The notes: generated from the sequence alone by a model not told the origin. Positions 1-8,500 are shown, numbered from the stretch's first letter. The stretch: DNA of 64,000 bases from Streptomyces griseoviridis (GCF_005222485.1 NZ_CP029078.1:3004001-3068000), one strand, 5' to 3'. Numbers and translations are program-made.

Positions 1-149
1 ACGAGGGCGGGCCAGGGTCCCGCCGTCGTCCCGCTGCCGCCCGGTCCGTCGTCCCCGCTGCCGTCCCCGCTGCGTCGTCCCTTCCGCCTTCCGCCGCCCC
101 CTCCTCCCCCTCCCCCGCGCCCGCGCCCGCCCTTCAGAGCCCGGGGTCC

Positions 150-165
150 AGGGCCCCCGGGCCCT
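150..165 (-). terminator. Short GC-rich hairpin at the 3' end of the PfkB gene
   Basis: AGGGCCC (150-156) pairs with GGGCCCT (159-165) and overlaps the stop codon. There is no T tract. Bases 1-149 upstream of it hold only C-rich sequence with no gene I can support. Confidence 0.25.
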
Positions 166-1312
166 AGGCCGACCGTCCGAAGCCGATCGTCGGGACCGCT
201 CGGCGCAGGGGCCAGGGGCGGGCCGCCTCGTGCGGGAGGAGGGACTCGAGGAAGGCGTAGCGGCGCAACGGGGCCGGGTCCTGGCCCGTGACCGACTGGA
301 CGCGGCGCCACCAGGCGGCGATCTCGGACCAGCCGGGGGCCGAGAGGGAGCCGCCGAACTCCTGGACCGAGAGGGCCGCGGTGAGGCCGGCGAAGGCGAG
401 CCGGTCGGCGAGCGGCCAGTCGGCGAGGGTGCCGGTGACGAAGCCGGCCACGAAGACGTCGCCCGCGCCGGTCGGGTCGAGGGCCTCGACGGCGATGGCG
501 GGGACCTCGGCGGACTCGCCGGTGCGCCGGTCGACGGCGTAGGCGCCCTCCGCGCCGAGGGTGACCACGGCGAGCGGCACATGGGCGGTGAGGGCGTGCG
601 CGGCGGCCCGCGGGCAGGAGGCGCCGGTGTAGCGCATCGCCTCCTCCGCGTTGGGCAGGAAGGCCTCGCAGTGGGCGAGGTCGGTGAGGCCCGCGAGGTC
701 CCAGGCGCCGGTGTCGTCCCAGCCGACGTCGGCGAAGACCCGGGTGCCGCGGCGGGCGGCCTCGGCGATCCAGGGGGCGCTGCGGCCCGGGGTGAGGGAG
801 GCGACGGCGGCGCGGGCGTGCGAGGGGTGGTCGGGGACGCCCGCCGGGACGGCGCCGGGCGCCGGGGGCGGTTCGTGGCCGTGGGAGACCATGGTGCGCT
901 CGCCCTCGTAGGCCATGGACACGGTGACCGGGGAGTGCCAGCCGCCGATGGTGCGGGAGGACGAGAGGTCGATGTGCTCGCCCTGTTCCAGCGCGTCCCA
1001 GCAGTACTCGCCGTAGTGGTCGTCGCCGAAGGCGGCGGCCAGTGAGGTGCGCAGGCCGAGGCGGGCGAGGGCGGTGGCCATGTTGGCGACGCCGCCGGGG
1101 CTCGACCCCATCCCGCGGGCCCAGGACTCCGTCCCGCGCACGGGGGCGGTGTCGAGGCCGGTGAAGATGATGTCGAGGAAGACGGTGCCGGTGAGGTAGA
1201 CGTCCCAGGGCGGGTCGTCGGGCGTGCGCAGCGGGGCGAGCGGGTCGACGTGGGTCCGACGGGCCTGCCCCGCCTCGGCGGCGAACGGTCCCTCTCCGAT
1301 GGGGGTGATCAC
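164..1312 (-). CDS. PfkB-family carbohydrate kinase
   Basis: A 382-residue sugar kinase of the ribokinase/PfkB family, predicted to transfer the ATP gamma-phosphate to a sugar or sugar-acid hydroxyl in the cytoplasm. The N-terminal signature is SSPGGVANMATALARLG (about residues 69-85) and the C-terminal signature is DPTGAGDVFVAGF (about residues 280-292), which holds the catalytic Asp and anion hole. The start is GTG at 1312. It lies 117 bp downstream of gudD on the same strand, so it probably belongs to the sugar-acid catabolic cluster. However, the gudD/kdgD route needs no kinase, so its substrate is open (KDG, a ketose or a nucleoside). Family assignment is firm; substrate is not assigned. 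Confidence 0.85.
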   Translation of the reverse strand: MITPIGEGPFAAEAGQARRTHVDPLAPLRTPDDPPWDVYLTGTVFLDIIFTGLDTAPVRGTESWARGMGSSPGGVANMATALARLGLRTSLAAAFGDDHYGEYCWDALEQGEHIDLSSSRTIGGWHSPVTVSMAYEGERTMVSHGHEPPPAPGAVPAGVPDHPSHARAAVASLTPGRSAPWIAEAARRGTRVFADVGWDDTGAWDLAGLTDLAHCEAFLPNAEEAMRYTGASCPRAAAHALTAHVPLAVVTLGAEGAYAVDRRTGESAEVPAIAVEALDPTGAGDVFVAGFVTGTLADWPLADRLAFAGLTAALSVQEFGGSLSAPGWSEIAAWWRRVQSVTGQDPAPLRRYAFLESLLPHEAARPWPLRRAVPTIGFGRSA

Positions 1313-1429
1313 GGTGCGCTCCCTGGCATGGTGCGGATCAGGCCAGTGTGCACCACCCCACCGACAACGCCCCTCGGTCCCGGCCGCGCACCGGCGCGTG
1401 CCCGGTGGCCCGCGCCGGTGGTGCCGGTG

Positions 1430-2719
1430 TCACCAGCGGGGGACGGCGGGGGTGGTCCAGCCCGGGTCGACGACGCGCAGGGCGGCGGCGTCGTCGCGCT
1501 CGCGCAGGGTGCCGTCGTCATCGAGCCAGCGCCGGTGCAGGAAGTGCAGCCGGTCGCGGTCGAGTTCGACGCCGAGGCCGGGCGCGTCCGGCACGGTGAG
1601 GCGGCCGTCGGTGAAGGTGAGGCGTTCGGTCAGCACGTCCTCGGACTGCCAGGGGTAGTGGGAGTCGCAGGCGTGGTGGAGGCCGGGGACGGTCGCGGCG
1701 ACGTGGGTCATCGCGGCGAGGCTGATCCCGAGGTGGGTGTTGGAGTGCATGGAGACGCCGACGCCGAAGGTGCGGCAGACGGCGGCGAGTTGCTGGGTGT
1801 TGCGCAGTCCGCCCCAGTAGTGGTGGTCGGAGAGCACGACCTGCACGGCGCCGCGGGTGAAGGCTTCCTGGATCTCGGCGAACGTCGTCACGCACATGTT
1901 GGTGGCGAGCGGCACGCCGGTGGCGGCGGCGACCTCGGCCATGGCGGGGGTGCCGAGCGCGGGGTCCTCCAGGTACTCCAGGAGGTCGCCGATCTCCTCG
2001 GCGACCGTGAGGGAGGTCGCCACGGACCAGGCGCCGTTGGGGTCGAGGCGCAGCGGGTGGCCGGGGAAGGCGGCGGCGAGGGCGCGGACGGCGGCGATCT
2101 CCTGGTCGGGCGGGAAGACGCCGCCCTTGAGCTTGAAGGAGGTGAAGCCGTGGCGTTCCTTGAAGCGGCGGGCCTGTTCGACGATGCCGGCCGGGTCGAG
2201 GGCGGCGCCCCAGTCGTCCCGCTCGGCGGGGACGCCCGCCGGGTGCTCGGCCCACTTGTAGAACAGGTAGGCGCTGTATTCGACGGTGTCGCGGACCTTG
2301 CCGCCGAGCAGGGTGTGGACGGGCAGTCCGAGGGTCTTGCCGAGGGCGTCGAGGCAGGCGACCTCGAAGCCCGAGACGACGGAGAGGCGGAGTTTGTCGG
2401 CGGTCTGGACGCCGCGCAGTCCGCCGACGTCGACCTGGCCCGAGACCCGGGAGGCGTCGACGGAGACCTCGTCGGCGAGGGTGAACAGGCCGTTCAAATC
2501 GCTGACTTGGCGGCCCTTGAGTTTCTCGGCGAAGGGGCGGGCGAGTTCGAGGTACTTGGTGTCGCCGTAGGTCTCGCCGACGCCGGTGACGCCGTCGGCG
2601 GTGACGACCTCGATGATCAGGCGGGGGGTGTAGGGCTGGTGGACGCCCTGGGTGTTGAGCAGCGGCGGGTCGGCGACGAGGATCGGGGTCAGCCGTACGT
2701 CGGTGAGGGTGAGGTTCAC
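1430..2719 (-). CDS. gudD: D-glucarate dehydratase (enolase superfamily)
   Basis: A 429-residue enolase-superfamily enzyme, predicted to dehydrate D-glucarate to 5-keto-4-deoxyglucarate. Family hallmarks are visible in order: the KLK acid/base motif (K196, K198), metal ligands D226 (RLDPNG), E251 (EDPA) and N274 (ATNM), D298 (SDHHYWGG), and H325 in MHSNTHLG, matching the GlucD-type His-Asp dyad. Length is normal for GlucD. The GTG start at 2719 overlaps the kdgD stop by four bases (GTGA), so the two are translationally coupled. The downstream kdgD product consumes the product of this enzyme, which strongly supports the substrate. Galactarate activity cannot be excluded. Confidence 0.9.
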   Translation of the reverse strand: MNLTLTDVRLTPILVADPPLLNTQGVHQPYTPRLIIEVVTADGVTGVGETYGDTKYLELARPFAEKLKGRQVSDLNGLFTLADEVSVDASRVSGQVDVGGLRGVQTADKLRLSVVSGFEVACLDALGKTLGLPVHTLLGGKVRDTVEYSAYLFYKWAEHPAGVPAERDDWGAALDPAGIVEQARRFKERHGFTSFKLKGGVFPPDQEIAAVRALAAAFPGHPLRLDPNGAWSVATSLTVAEEIGDLLEYLEDPALGTPAMAEVAAATGVPLATNMCVTTFAEIQEAFTRGAVQVVLSDHHYWGGLRNTQQLAAVCRTFGVGVSMHSNTHLGISLAAMTHVAATVPGLHHACDSHYPWQSEDVLTERLTFTDGRLTVPDAPGLGVELDRDRLHFLHRRWLDDDGTLRERDDAAALRVVDPGWTTPAVPRW

Positions 2720-3687
2720 TGGTCGGCTCCTACGAGGTCGAGTCCGGTGGCGAGCAGTGCGGCGAGGTCGGCGAGGTCGGCGGCGCAGGGGTCGGTGAGC
2801 GGGGCGCGGACGGGGCCCACCGGGCGGCCGCGCAGCCGGGCGGCGGCCTTCACGAGGGAGACGGCGTATCCGGGCACCCGGTCGCGGAGTTCGACGAGCG
2901 GGACGTAGAAGTCGCGCAGCAGGGTGTCGACGGTGGTGTGGTCGTCGGCGCGCAGGGCGGTGAAGAAGGCGTTCGCGATCTCCGGGGCGAAGGCGTGCAC
3001 GGCGGAGGAGTAGGCGGGGACACCGACGGTGGCGTAGGCGCGGGCCTGGATCTCGGCGGTGGCGGCACCGTTGAAGAAGAGGAAGTCGGCAGGGGCGGCG
3101 AGGGTGAGGCGCTGGAGGCGGTCGAGGTCGCTGTGGCCGTCCTTGAGGCCGATGACGCCGGGCAGGGCGGCGACGTGCCGCAGGGTGGCCGCGGTGAAGG
3201 CGACCTGGCCGCGCTGGTAGGCGATGAGCGGCAGGCGGGTGCGGGCGGTGAGCTGCCGGAGCTGGCCGAGGAGTCCGTCCTGCGGGGCGGCGACGAGGTA
3301 GTGCGGCAGGACGAGGAGGGCGTCGGCGCCCGCGTCCTCGGCGATGCGGGCGAACCGGGCGGCCTGGGCCCAGCCGTAGCCGACGCCCGCCACCACCGGG
3401 AGGCGGCCCGCGGCCTCCTCGACGGCGAGGGTGACGACGGTGCGGTACTCGTCCTCGTCGAGCGAGAAGAACTCGCCGGTGCCGCAGGCGGGGAAGACGG
3501 CGCCCGGGGCGGTGGCGATCTGGGCGGCGAGGTGGCTGCGGCAGCCGTCCGGGTCGAGGGTGCCGTCCTCGTGGAAGCTCGTGAGCGGGAAGGACAGCAC
3601 GCCCCGTGCCATGCCGTCGCGCAGCCGTCGGACCGTGTCGGCGCCCGTGCCCGTGTCGCTGCCCGTGTCGAGGCTCACCCTCGTCAT
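2716..3687 (-). CDS. kdgD: 5-dehydro-4-deoxyglucarate dehydratase (KdgD)
   Basis: A 323-residue DHDPS/N-acetylneuraminate-lyase superfamily barrel. It is predicted to dehydrate and decarboxylate 5-keto-4-deoxyglucarate to 2-oxoglutarate semialdehyde. The Schiff-base lysine is K182 in GVIGLKDG, the catalytic tyrosine is Y157 in LIAYQRG, and the carboxylate-binding loop is ACGTGEFF (about 68-74). It is the first gene of a leftward operon with gudD. The ATG at 3687 has a purine run directly abutting it rather than a spaced ribosome site, so a slightly later start is possible. An IclR gene is divergent 95 bp away and is the likely regulator. No semialdehyde dehydrogenase gene is in the window. 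Confidence 0.88.
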   Translation of the reverse strand: MTRVSLDTGSDTGTGADTVRRLRDGMARGVLSFPLTSFHEDGTLDPDGCRSHLAAQIATAPGAVFPACGTGEFFSLDEDEYRTVVTLAVEEAAGRLPVVAGVGYGWAQAARFARIAEDAGADALLVLPHYLVAAPQDGLLGQLRQLTARTRLPLIAYQRGQVAFTAATLRHVAALPGVIGLKDGHSDLDRLQRLTLAAPADFLFFNGAATAEIQARAYATVGVPAYSSAVHAFAPEIANAFFTALRADDHTTVDTLLRDFYVPLVELRDRVPGYAVSLVKAAARLRGRPVGPVRAPLTDPCAADLADLAALLATGLDLVGADQ

Positions 3688-3703
3688 CTCCCTATGTAGA
3701 CGT

Positions 3704-3721
3704 CATCCATGTATGAGGATG
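3704..3721. promoter_or_regulatory. Candidate IclR operator in the kdgD/iclR divergent gap
   Basis: CATCC (3704-3708), an 8-base AT-rich spacer, then GGATG (3717-3721) make an inverted repeat in the 95-bp divergent gap. The motif ATGTA recurs beside it (3694-3698 and 3709-3713). IclR regulators commonly bind such dyads next to their own gene. Assignment is by position only. Confidence 0.45.
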
Positions 3722-3782
3722 GAGGTTAGATACACGGACAGCGGACGTCAATGGGGCGTCCGGCGCCGCTTACGATCGGGGC

Positions 3783-4580
3783 ATGTCGGAGGCTGGGAGT
3801 GCGCCGGGTGGCGTCCGCGAGGTGAAGTCGGCGGCGCGGACCGTCGAGCTGCTGGAACTGCTCGCCGCGCGCGGCGACCGTCCGGCCAGGCTCCAGGAGC
3901 TGGCGGACGAGCTGGAGGTGCCGCGCAGCTCGATGTACGCCCTGTTGCAGACCCTCATCGGACGCGGCTGGGTGCGCACGGACGTCACCGGCTCGCTGTA
4001 CGGCATCGGCATCCACGCCCTGCTCACCGGCACCAGCTACCTGGACTCCGACCCGCGGGTGCGGGCCGTGCGCCCTTACCTCGACGAGGCGTCCCAGGCG
4101 CTCGGCGAGACCGTCCACCTGGGCCGGCTCGACGGCCGTGACGTGGCCTATCTCGCCACCCGCGAGTCGCACGAGTACCTGCGGACCATCAGCAGGGTCG
4201 GCCGCAGGCTGCCCGCGCACGTGGGGGCGCTGGGCAAGGCGCTGCTGGCGGAGCGCGGGGACGAGGAGCTGCCCGAGGGGCCCTACGAGGCGCGCACGCC
4301 CCGCACCCTGACGACCCGGCGGGCGCTGGCCGCCGACCTCGCCGAGGTGCGGGCCCGCGGGTACTCGGTCGACCGCGAGGAGGGCGTCACCGGGATCGTC
4401 GGCTTCGGGTTCGCGCTGCGCTACGACGTGCCCGCGCTCGACGCGATCAGCTGCTCGGTGCCGGTGGCCCGGCTGACGCCCGATCACGAGGCGTCGATCG
4501 TCGCGGTGATGCGGGAGATCAGGGCCAAGGCGGAGGCGACGGCACCGGCCGGGGGCGGCGGCGCGGTCCACTGGCGGTAG
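3783..4580 (+). CDS. IclR-family transcriptional regulator
   Basis: A 265-residue IclR-type regulator. The N-terminal winged helix-turn-helix (about residues 14-75, with VKSAARTVELLELLAA and the RSSMYALLQTLIGRGWV recognition segment) is followed by the IclR effector domain (about 85-250: GETVHLGRLDGRDVAYLA, LPAHVGALGKALLA, and a Gly-rich SVDREEGVTGIVGFGF segment). It is divergent from kdgD-gudD, so it probably controls glucarate catabolism in response to a pathway sugar acid. A TACGAT -10-like hexamer seven bases before the ATG suggests a leaderless or very short-leader transcript. The 3' end runs into a 28-bp tandem repeat. Confidence 0.9.
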   Translation: MSEAGSAPGGVREVKSAARTVELLELLAARGDRPARLQELADELEVPRSSMYALLQTLIGRGWVRTDVTGSLYGIGIHALLTGTSYLDSDPRVRAVRPYLDEASQALGETVHLGRLDGRDVAYLATRESHEYLRTISRVGRRLPAHVGALGKALLAERGDEELPEGPYEARTPRTLTTRRALAADLAEVRARGYSVDREEGVTGIVGFGFALRYDVPALDAISCSVPVARLTPDHEASIVAVMREIRAKAEATAPAGGGGAVHWR

Positions 4581-4646
4581 GACCGGCAACGCGGTCCACT
4601 GGCGACAGGACCGGCGGCGCGGTCCACCGGCGACAGGGCCGGCGGG
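4563..4646 (+). repeat. Three tandem 28-bp units at the iclR 3' end, each a hairpin
   Basis: Units at 4563-4590, 4591-4618 and 4619-4646 each start with GCGGTCCA and contain GGTCC-N10-GGACC. In the third unit the right arm is GGGCC, a change that still pairs through a G-T/U wobble. The first unit encodes the C-terminal residues of the IclR protein and its TAG stop. The array may act as a stacked transcription terminator. The remainder of the gap to 4840 shows no further signal. Confidence 0.6.
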
Positions 4647-4840
4647 CGATGAGATCGCCGGACGCGGCTCCGCGAGCGCCGACCGGAAGGGCCCCGGAGC
4701 CCTGAGCCCCGAGCGCCGCCGTGACCGACCACCCGAAGGGCCTCCGAGCACCGCCGCGAGCTTCGAGCGCCCCGCCCCTCCGGCCCCGCCCGGTACCCCG
4801 TCCCGCACGCTCTCGCGTCACCCGCGCGACCCGTCCGCGT

Positions 4841-4857
4841 CGAGAAAAATTCTCTCG
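4841..4857. promoter_or_regulatory. AT-rich inverted repeat upstream of the MFS gene
   Basis: CGAGA (4841-4845) and TCTCG (4853-4857) flank AAAATTC. This is an AT-rich island in a 73% GC context. A second palindrome, GGGGTACCCC, sits at 4865-4874. Together with the Crp-like dyad this makes a compact regulatory region. Confidence 0.4.
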
Positions 4858-4887
4858 TTTACCCGGGGTACCCCACCCCAAACCCAA

Positions 4888-4905
4888 CTGTGACCCAGAT
4901 CACAG
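4888..4905. promoter_or_regulatory. Perfect Crp-type dyad CTGTGA-N6-TCACAG
   Basis: CTGTGA (4888-4893), six bases, TCACAG (4900-4905). This matches the CRP/FNR consensus TGTGA-N6-TCACA perfectly and is close to the GTG...CAC core recognised by streptomycete Crp. It lies about 120 bp before the MFS start at 5026, a sensible activator position. Binding is inferred. Confidence 0.5.
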
Positions 4906-5025
4906 CCCCCGCGCTTCTTCCGCAACCGCGTGCTTGATACAAATTGCCCGCGCGTTCCTGTCCATCGACGGCCTGCGCCCAACCCCCTTCATGAGCCGCT
5001 TCTTTCGCATGCCCTGGGAACGCCC

Positions 5026-6228
5026 GTGTTCGCCCCCCGCACCATCCCCTGGCCCCTCGTCGCCCTTTTCACGGCCGGGTACCTCGCCCCCTATCTGCTG
5101 CCGACCACCGTCGGCCGCCTCGACTCGGGGCTGCCGCTGACCGCCACCCAGGCGGGCTCCGTCGGCAGCGCCCTGCTGCTGAGTTCCGCGTCCGCCGGAT
5201 TCCTCCTCGCCGCCAGGGTCGAGCGGATCGGCGCCAGGAGACTGGCCCGCGCCGGACTCACCCTGGCCGCCGTCGGCTACGCCACCGCCGCCCTCTCCGG
5301 CGCCGTCCCCCTCGTGGTGGCCGGCGCGATGGCCGGCGGCTTCGGGTCGGGGACCGTCACCGCCGTCGCCGTCACCGGAGTCGCCGCGCACCCCGACCCG
5401 CACCGGGTCTCCACGGCGGGACTGCTGTCCGTCTCGGGGCTCGCGGGCGCCGTCTATCTGACGGTCCCGCACCTGGGACCCGGGCACGGCCAGCCGCTGG
5501 CCGCCATCGCGCTCACCGCGCTCGCCGTGTGGCCGTTCACCGGACGGCTGCCCGACCGCGCGGCCACCCCGCACCCGGCCACCGAGGGCGGCAGGCTGCC
5601 GCACCTGAGGTACGGTCTCGCGCTCGTCCTCGCCATGCCCTGCTGGTCCCTCATACAGAACGCCCTGTGGGGCGTCAGCGGGCGGATCGGCCTCGTCCAG
5701 GCGCACCTCACGGAGGCCGTCGTCGGCGTGGTGTTCGCCGTCGCGCTCGGCGCCGGGCTGCTCGGGGTGCTCGGCGCGGGCGCGGTCGGGCCGCGGCTCG
5801 GCAAGGCCCTGCCGGTCGGCGGCGGGTCCGTGCTCATCGCCGTGTTCCTGGTGCTGAGCGCGTCCGCCACCGACCTGGTGTCGTTCGCCGTCGGCGAGAT
5901 CGCCTGGAACCTGGTCTACCCGGTCGTCCTGTCGTACCTCATCGGCCTCGCCGCCTCCCTCGACCCGCGCGGGCGGTGGGCGGTCCTCATAGGCTCCGCC
6001 TCCTCGCTGGGCACGGCGGCCGGGCCGCTGAGCGGCAGCGTGCTGTCGGCGCAGGCCGGGTTCCCGGTGATGGGGATGGTCCTCGCCGCCGTCCTGCTGG
6101 TGGTCACCGTGCCGATCACCGCCGTCGCGCTCGGCATGAGCCGGCGGGCGCTGCCGGTCGTGGAGATCCCGGTCGAGACGTCCGCCGCGGTCGCGCCGCT
6201 CGCCCGGGACACCACCACGGCGGCCTAG
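5026..6228 (+). CDS. MFS transporter
   Basis: About 400 residues, almost entirely hydrophobic, with 12 or so predicted membrane helices (for example VALFTAGYLAPYLLP, GSALLLSSASAGFLLAA, VAMPCWSL-type segments and a C-terminal helix VLLVVTVPITAVALGMS). It looks like a major facilitator superfamily permease of the plasma membrane with unknown substrate. The open frame extends to 4930, but the upstream 32 residues are Pro/Arg-rich and non-membrane. GTG at 5026, preceded by a GGGA stretch, is preferred. Its 3' end overlaps the convergent deaminase gene by four bases at a shared CTAG. A Crp-like dyad lies upstream. Confidence 0.75.
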   Translation: MFAPRTIPWPLVALFTAGYLAPYLLPTTVGRLDSGLPLTATQAGSVGSALLLSSASAGFLLAARVERIGARRLARAGLTLAAVGYATAALSGAVPLVVAGAMAGGFGSGTVTAVAVTGVAAHPDPHRVSTAGLLSVSGLAGAVYLTVPHLGPGHGQPLAAIALTALAVWPFTGRLPDRAATPHPATEGGRLPHLRYGLALVLAMPCWSLIQNALWGVSGRIGLVQAHLTEAVVGVVFAVALGAGLLGVLGAGAVGPRLGKALPVGGGSVLIAVFLVLSASATDLVSFAVGEIAWNLVYPVVLSYLIGLAASLDPRGRWAVLIGSASSLGTAAGPLSGSVLSAQAGFPVMGMVLAAVLLVVTVPITAVALGMSRRALPVVEIPVETSAAVAPLARDTTTAA

Positions 6229-7214
6229 AAGACGTAGGCGTCCACCTCGGCCAGGTAGCGGGCCCTGCGCTCCTCGTCGTCGTCGAGGAAGGCGGCGAGG
6301 AAGGAGTTGCGGGCCAACTCCCGCAGGCGGTCGTCGGTGAGGCCGAGGACCGCGCGGACCGCGTCGAAGGTGTCGCCCGCGTAGCCGCCGAAGTAGGCCG
6401 GGTCGTCGGAGTTGAGCGTGCACATCAGGCCCGCCTCCAGCATCGCCGGGAGCGGATGGTCGGCGAGGGTGTCGACGGTCCGCAGCCGGACGTTGGAGAG
6501 CGGGCACAGCGTCAGCGGGATCCGCTCCCGCACGAGCCGCGCCACCAGCGCCGGGTCCTCCATACTGCGCAGCCCGTGGTCGACGCGCTCCACCCCGAGG
6601 ACGTCGAGCGCCTCGGTCACGTACGCGGGCGGGCCCTCCTCCCCGGCGTGCGCCACCCGGCGCAGCCCGAGGGCGGCCGCCGCCTCGTACACCGCGCGGA
6701 ACTTCGCCGGCGGATGCCCGACCTCGGCCGAGTCGAGGCCGACCCCGGTGATCCGGTCCAGGTGGGGCCGCGCGGCCGTCAGCGTCTCCATCGCCGACTC
6801 GGCCGACTCGTCCCGCAGGAAGCAGAGGATGAGCCGCGTCGACACCCCGTGGCTGCGCTCGCTGCGCCCCAGCGCCCGCCACAGCCCCTCGACGACGGTG
6901 TCCATCGGCACGCCCCTGGCCAGATGGGCCTGCGGATCGAAGAAGATCTCCGCGTGCCGTACGCCCTGGGCGGCGGCGCGGGCCAGATAGGCGTCGGCGA
7001 GGTCCTCGAAGTCCTGTTCGGTGCGCAACACGGCCATCAGCGCGTAGTACAGGTCGAGGAACGACTGGAGGTCGTCGAACGCGTACGCCTCGCGGAGCGC
7101 CCCGGTGTCGGCGTACGGGAGGGTGACGCCGTTGCGGGCGGCCAGTTCGAAGGCCAGCTCCGGCTCCAGGGTGCCTTCGATGTGCAGGTGCAGTTCAGCT
7201 TTGGGGAGGGGCAT
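6225..7214 (-). CDS. Adenosine/adenine deaminase-family hydrolase, probably adenine deaminase
   Basis: About 329 residues of the metal-dependent amidohydrolase fold that deaminates purines. Zinc ligands and catalytic residues appear in order: HLHIEGTLEPEL near the N terminus, GLDSAEVGHPP, HAGEEGPP (catalytic Glu region), DHGLRS, TLCPLSN and LNSDDPAYFGGY. The HLH-EGTLEP and NSDDPAYFGGY forms are those of the adenine-deaminase (Aah1-like) branch, not typical adenosine deaminases, so adenine to hypoxanthine is the better guess. ATG at 7214 is preferred over TTG at 7217. A TACGAT -10-like hexamer six bases upstream suggests a leaderless mRNA. It overlaps the convergent MFS gene by four bases. Confidence 0.85.
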   Translation of the reverse strand: MPLPKAELHLHIEGTLEPELAFELAARNGVTLPYADTGALREAYAFDDLQSFLDLYYALMAVLRTEQDFEDLADAYLARAAAQGVRHAEIFFDPQAHLARGVPMDTVVEGLWRALGRSERSHGVSTRLILCFLRDESAESAMETLTAARPHLDRITGVGLDSAEVGHPPAKFRAVYEAAAALGLRRVAHAGEEGPPAYVTEALDVLGVERVDHGLRSMEDPALVARLVRERIPLTLCPLSNVRLRTVDTLADHPLPAMLEAGLMCTLNSDDPAYFGGYAGDTFDAVRAVLGLTDDRLRELARNSFLAAFLDDDEERRARYLAEVDAYVF

Positions 7215-7234
7215 CAAAGCATCGTACGGGTGAT

Positions 7235-8140
7235 TTAGCTGCGTTTCGGAACCGGGACGCGCAGCAGGTCGCGTGCCACCGTCAGCTCGCCCTGGAAGCC
7301 TGCCGCGCGGGCCTGCCGTTCGAACTCCGCGGGGTCGTGGTAGCGCTGGCTGAAGTGGGTGAGCACCAGGTGGCGCACGCCCGCGCCGACCGCCACGGCG
7401 GCCGCCTGCCCGGCGGTGAGATGGCCGTGCTCGACGGCGAGGTCCGTGTCCTCGTCGAGGAACGTCGACTCGATGACGAGCAGGTCGCAGCCCTCGGCGA
7501 GGGCGTGCACGCCGTCGCAGAGCCGGGTGTCCATGACGAACGCGAACCGCTGGCCCGCGCGCACCTCGCTGACGTCCGCGAGGGAGACCCCGTCGAGGGT
7601 GCCCTCGCGCTGGAGGCGGCCGACGTCGGGGCCCGCGATGCCGTGCGCGGCGAGCCGTTCGGGCAGCATCCGGCGGCCGTCCGGCTCGACCAGCCGGTAG
7701 CCGTAGGACTCGACGGGGTGCGAGAGCCGGTGCGCCTGGAGGGTGTACCCGGGGGTCGTGGCCAGGTCGCCGTCGCGGTCCACCGGGACCTCGGTGAGGC
7801 CGACCGTCTCGCGGTAGGCGGTGGCGTACCTGAGCCGGTCGAAGAAGCGCTTGCCCGAGCGCGGGTAGTGCGCGGTGATCTCGTGCGGGACCCGGTCGAG
7901 GTTGATCCGCTGGATGACACCGGCCAGGCCGAGCGAGTGGTCGCCGTGGAAGTGGGTGACGCAGATCCGGTTCAGGTCGTGCGCGGCGACCCCGGCCCGC
8001 AGCATCTGCCGCTGGGTGCCCTCGCCCGGGTCGAAGAGGATGCCCTCGCCGTCCCAGCGCAGCAGATAGCCGTTGTGGTTGCGGTGCCGGGTCGGGACCT
8101 GGCTCGCGGTGCCGAGGACGACGAGTTCACGTACGGACAC
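7235..8140 (-). CDS. rnz: Ribonuclease Z
   Basis: A 301-residue tRNA 3'-processing endonuclease of the metallo-beta-lactamase superfamily, cleaving precursor tRNAs after the discriminator base. The N terminus ([24 protein letters not shown]) is diagnostic for the short RNase Z type, followed by [11 protein letters not shown], the zinc motif [36 protein letters not shown] and LTHFSQRY. Start is GTG at 8140. It is followed at 17 bp by the deaminase gene and preceded at 6 bp by the HIT gene, so the HIT, rnz and deaminase genes may share transcripts. Confidence 0.95.
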   Translation of the reverse strand: MSVRELVVLGTASQVPTRHRNHNGYLLRWDGEGILFDPGEGTQRQMLRAGVAAHDLNRICVTHFHGDHSLGLAGVIQRINLDRVPHEITAHYPRSGKRFFDRLRYATAYRETVGLTEVPVDRDGDLATTPGYTLQAHRLSHPVESYGYRLVEPDGRRMLPERLAAHGIAGPDVGRLQREGTLDGVSLADVSEVRAGQRFAFVMDTRLCDGVHALAEGCDLLVIESTFLDEDTDLAVEHGHLTAGQAAAVAVGAGVRHLVLTHFSQRYHDPAEFERQARAAGFQGELTVARDLLRVPVPKRS

Positions 8141-8146
8141 GAGCGG

Positions 8147-8500
8147 CTATCCGGGCGGCCACTGCAGACCGCGCCCGCCGAGGACGTGCGCGTGCGCGTG
8201 GAAGACGGTCTGCCCGGCGCCCGCGCCGGTGTTGAAGACGGTGCGGTAGCTCTCCAGCTTCTCCTCCTCGGCGACCGCCCGGGTCTCGCGCAGCACGTCG
8301 GCGGCCAGCTCGGGGGCGCCCTCGGCGAGCGACGCGGCGTCCGGGTAGTGCGCCTTGGGGATCACCAGGACGTGGACCGGCGCCTTCGGGTTGATGTCGC
8401 GGAAGGCGACCGTGGTCGCGGTCTGCCGCACGATCGTCGCCGGGATCTGTCCCGCGACGATCTTGCAGAACAGGCAGTCGTCCTGCGCTTCCCCTGCCAT
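8147..8500 (-). CDS. HIT-domain nucleotide-binding protein
   Basis: About 117 residues, a histidine-triad (Hint-type) nucleotide hydrolase or transferase. The active-site motif HAHAHVLGG occurs near the C terminus, and a CLFCKIVAGQIPA N terminus supplies the zinc-type cysteines typical of Hint proteins. ATG at 8500 is chosen because GAGGAG sits seven bases upstream; an in-frame GTG at 8515 would overlap that site. It is placed between the tricorn protease gene and rnz. Substrate (AMP-lysine or AMP-NH2 type) is inferred from family only. Confidence 0.92.
   Translation of the reverse strand: MAGEAQDDCLFCKIVAGQIPATIVRQTATTVAFRDINPKAPVHVLVIPKAHYPDAASLAEGAPELAADVLRETRAVAEEEKLESYRTVFNTGAGAGQTVFHAHAHVLGGRGLQWPPG

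Noticed and set aside
1..149. End of a gene entering from the left edge
   Set aside because: Frames are open but Pro/Arg-rich without any recognisable sequence; there is no evidence for coding.
4721..5140. 139-residue + frame before the MFS transporter
   Set aside because: Pro/Arg/Ser-rich with no domain, overlapping the Crp-like dyad and the N terminus of the transporter in another frame.
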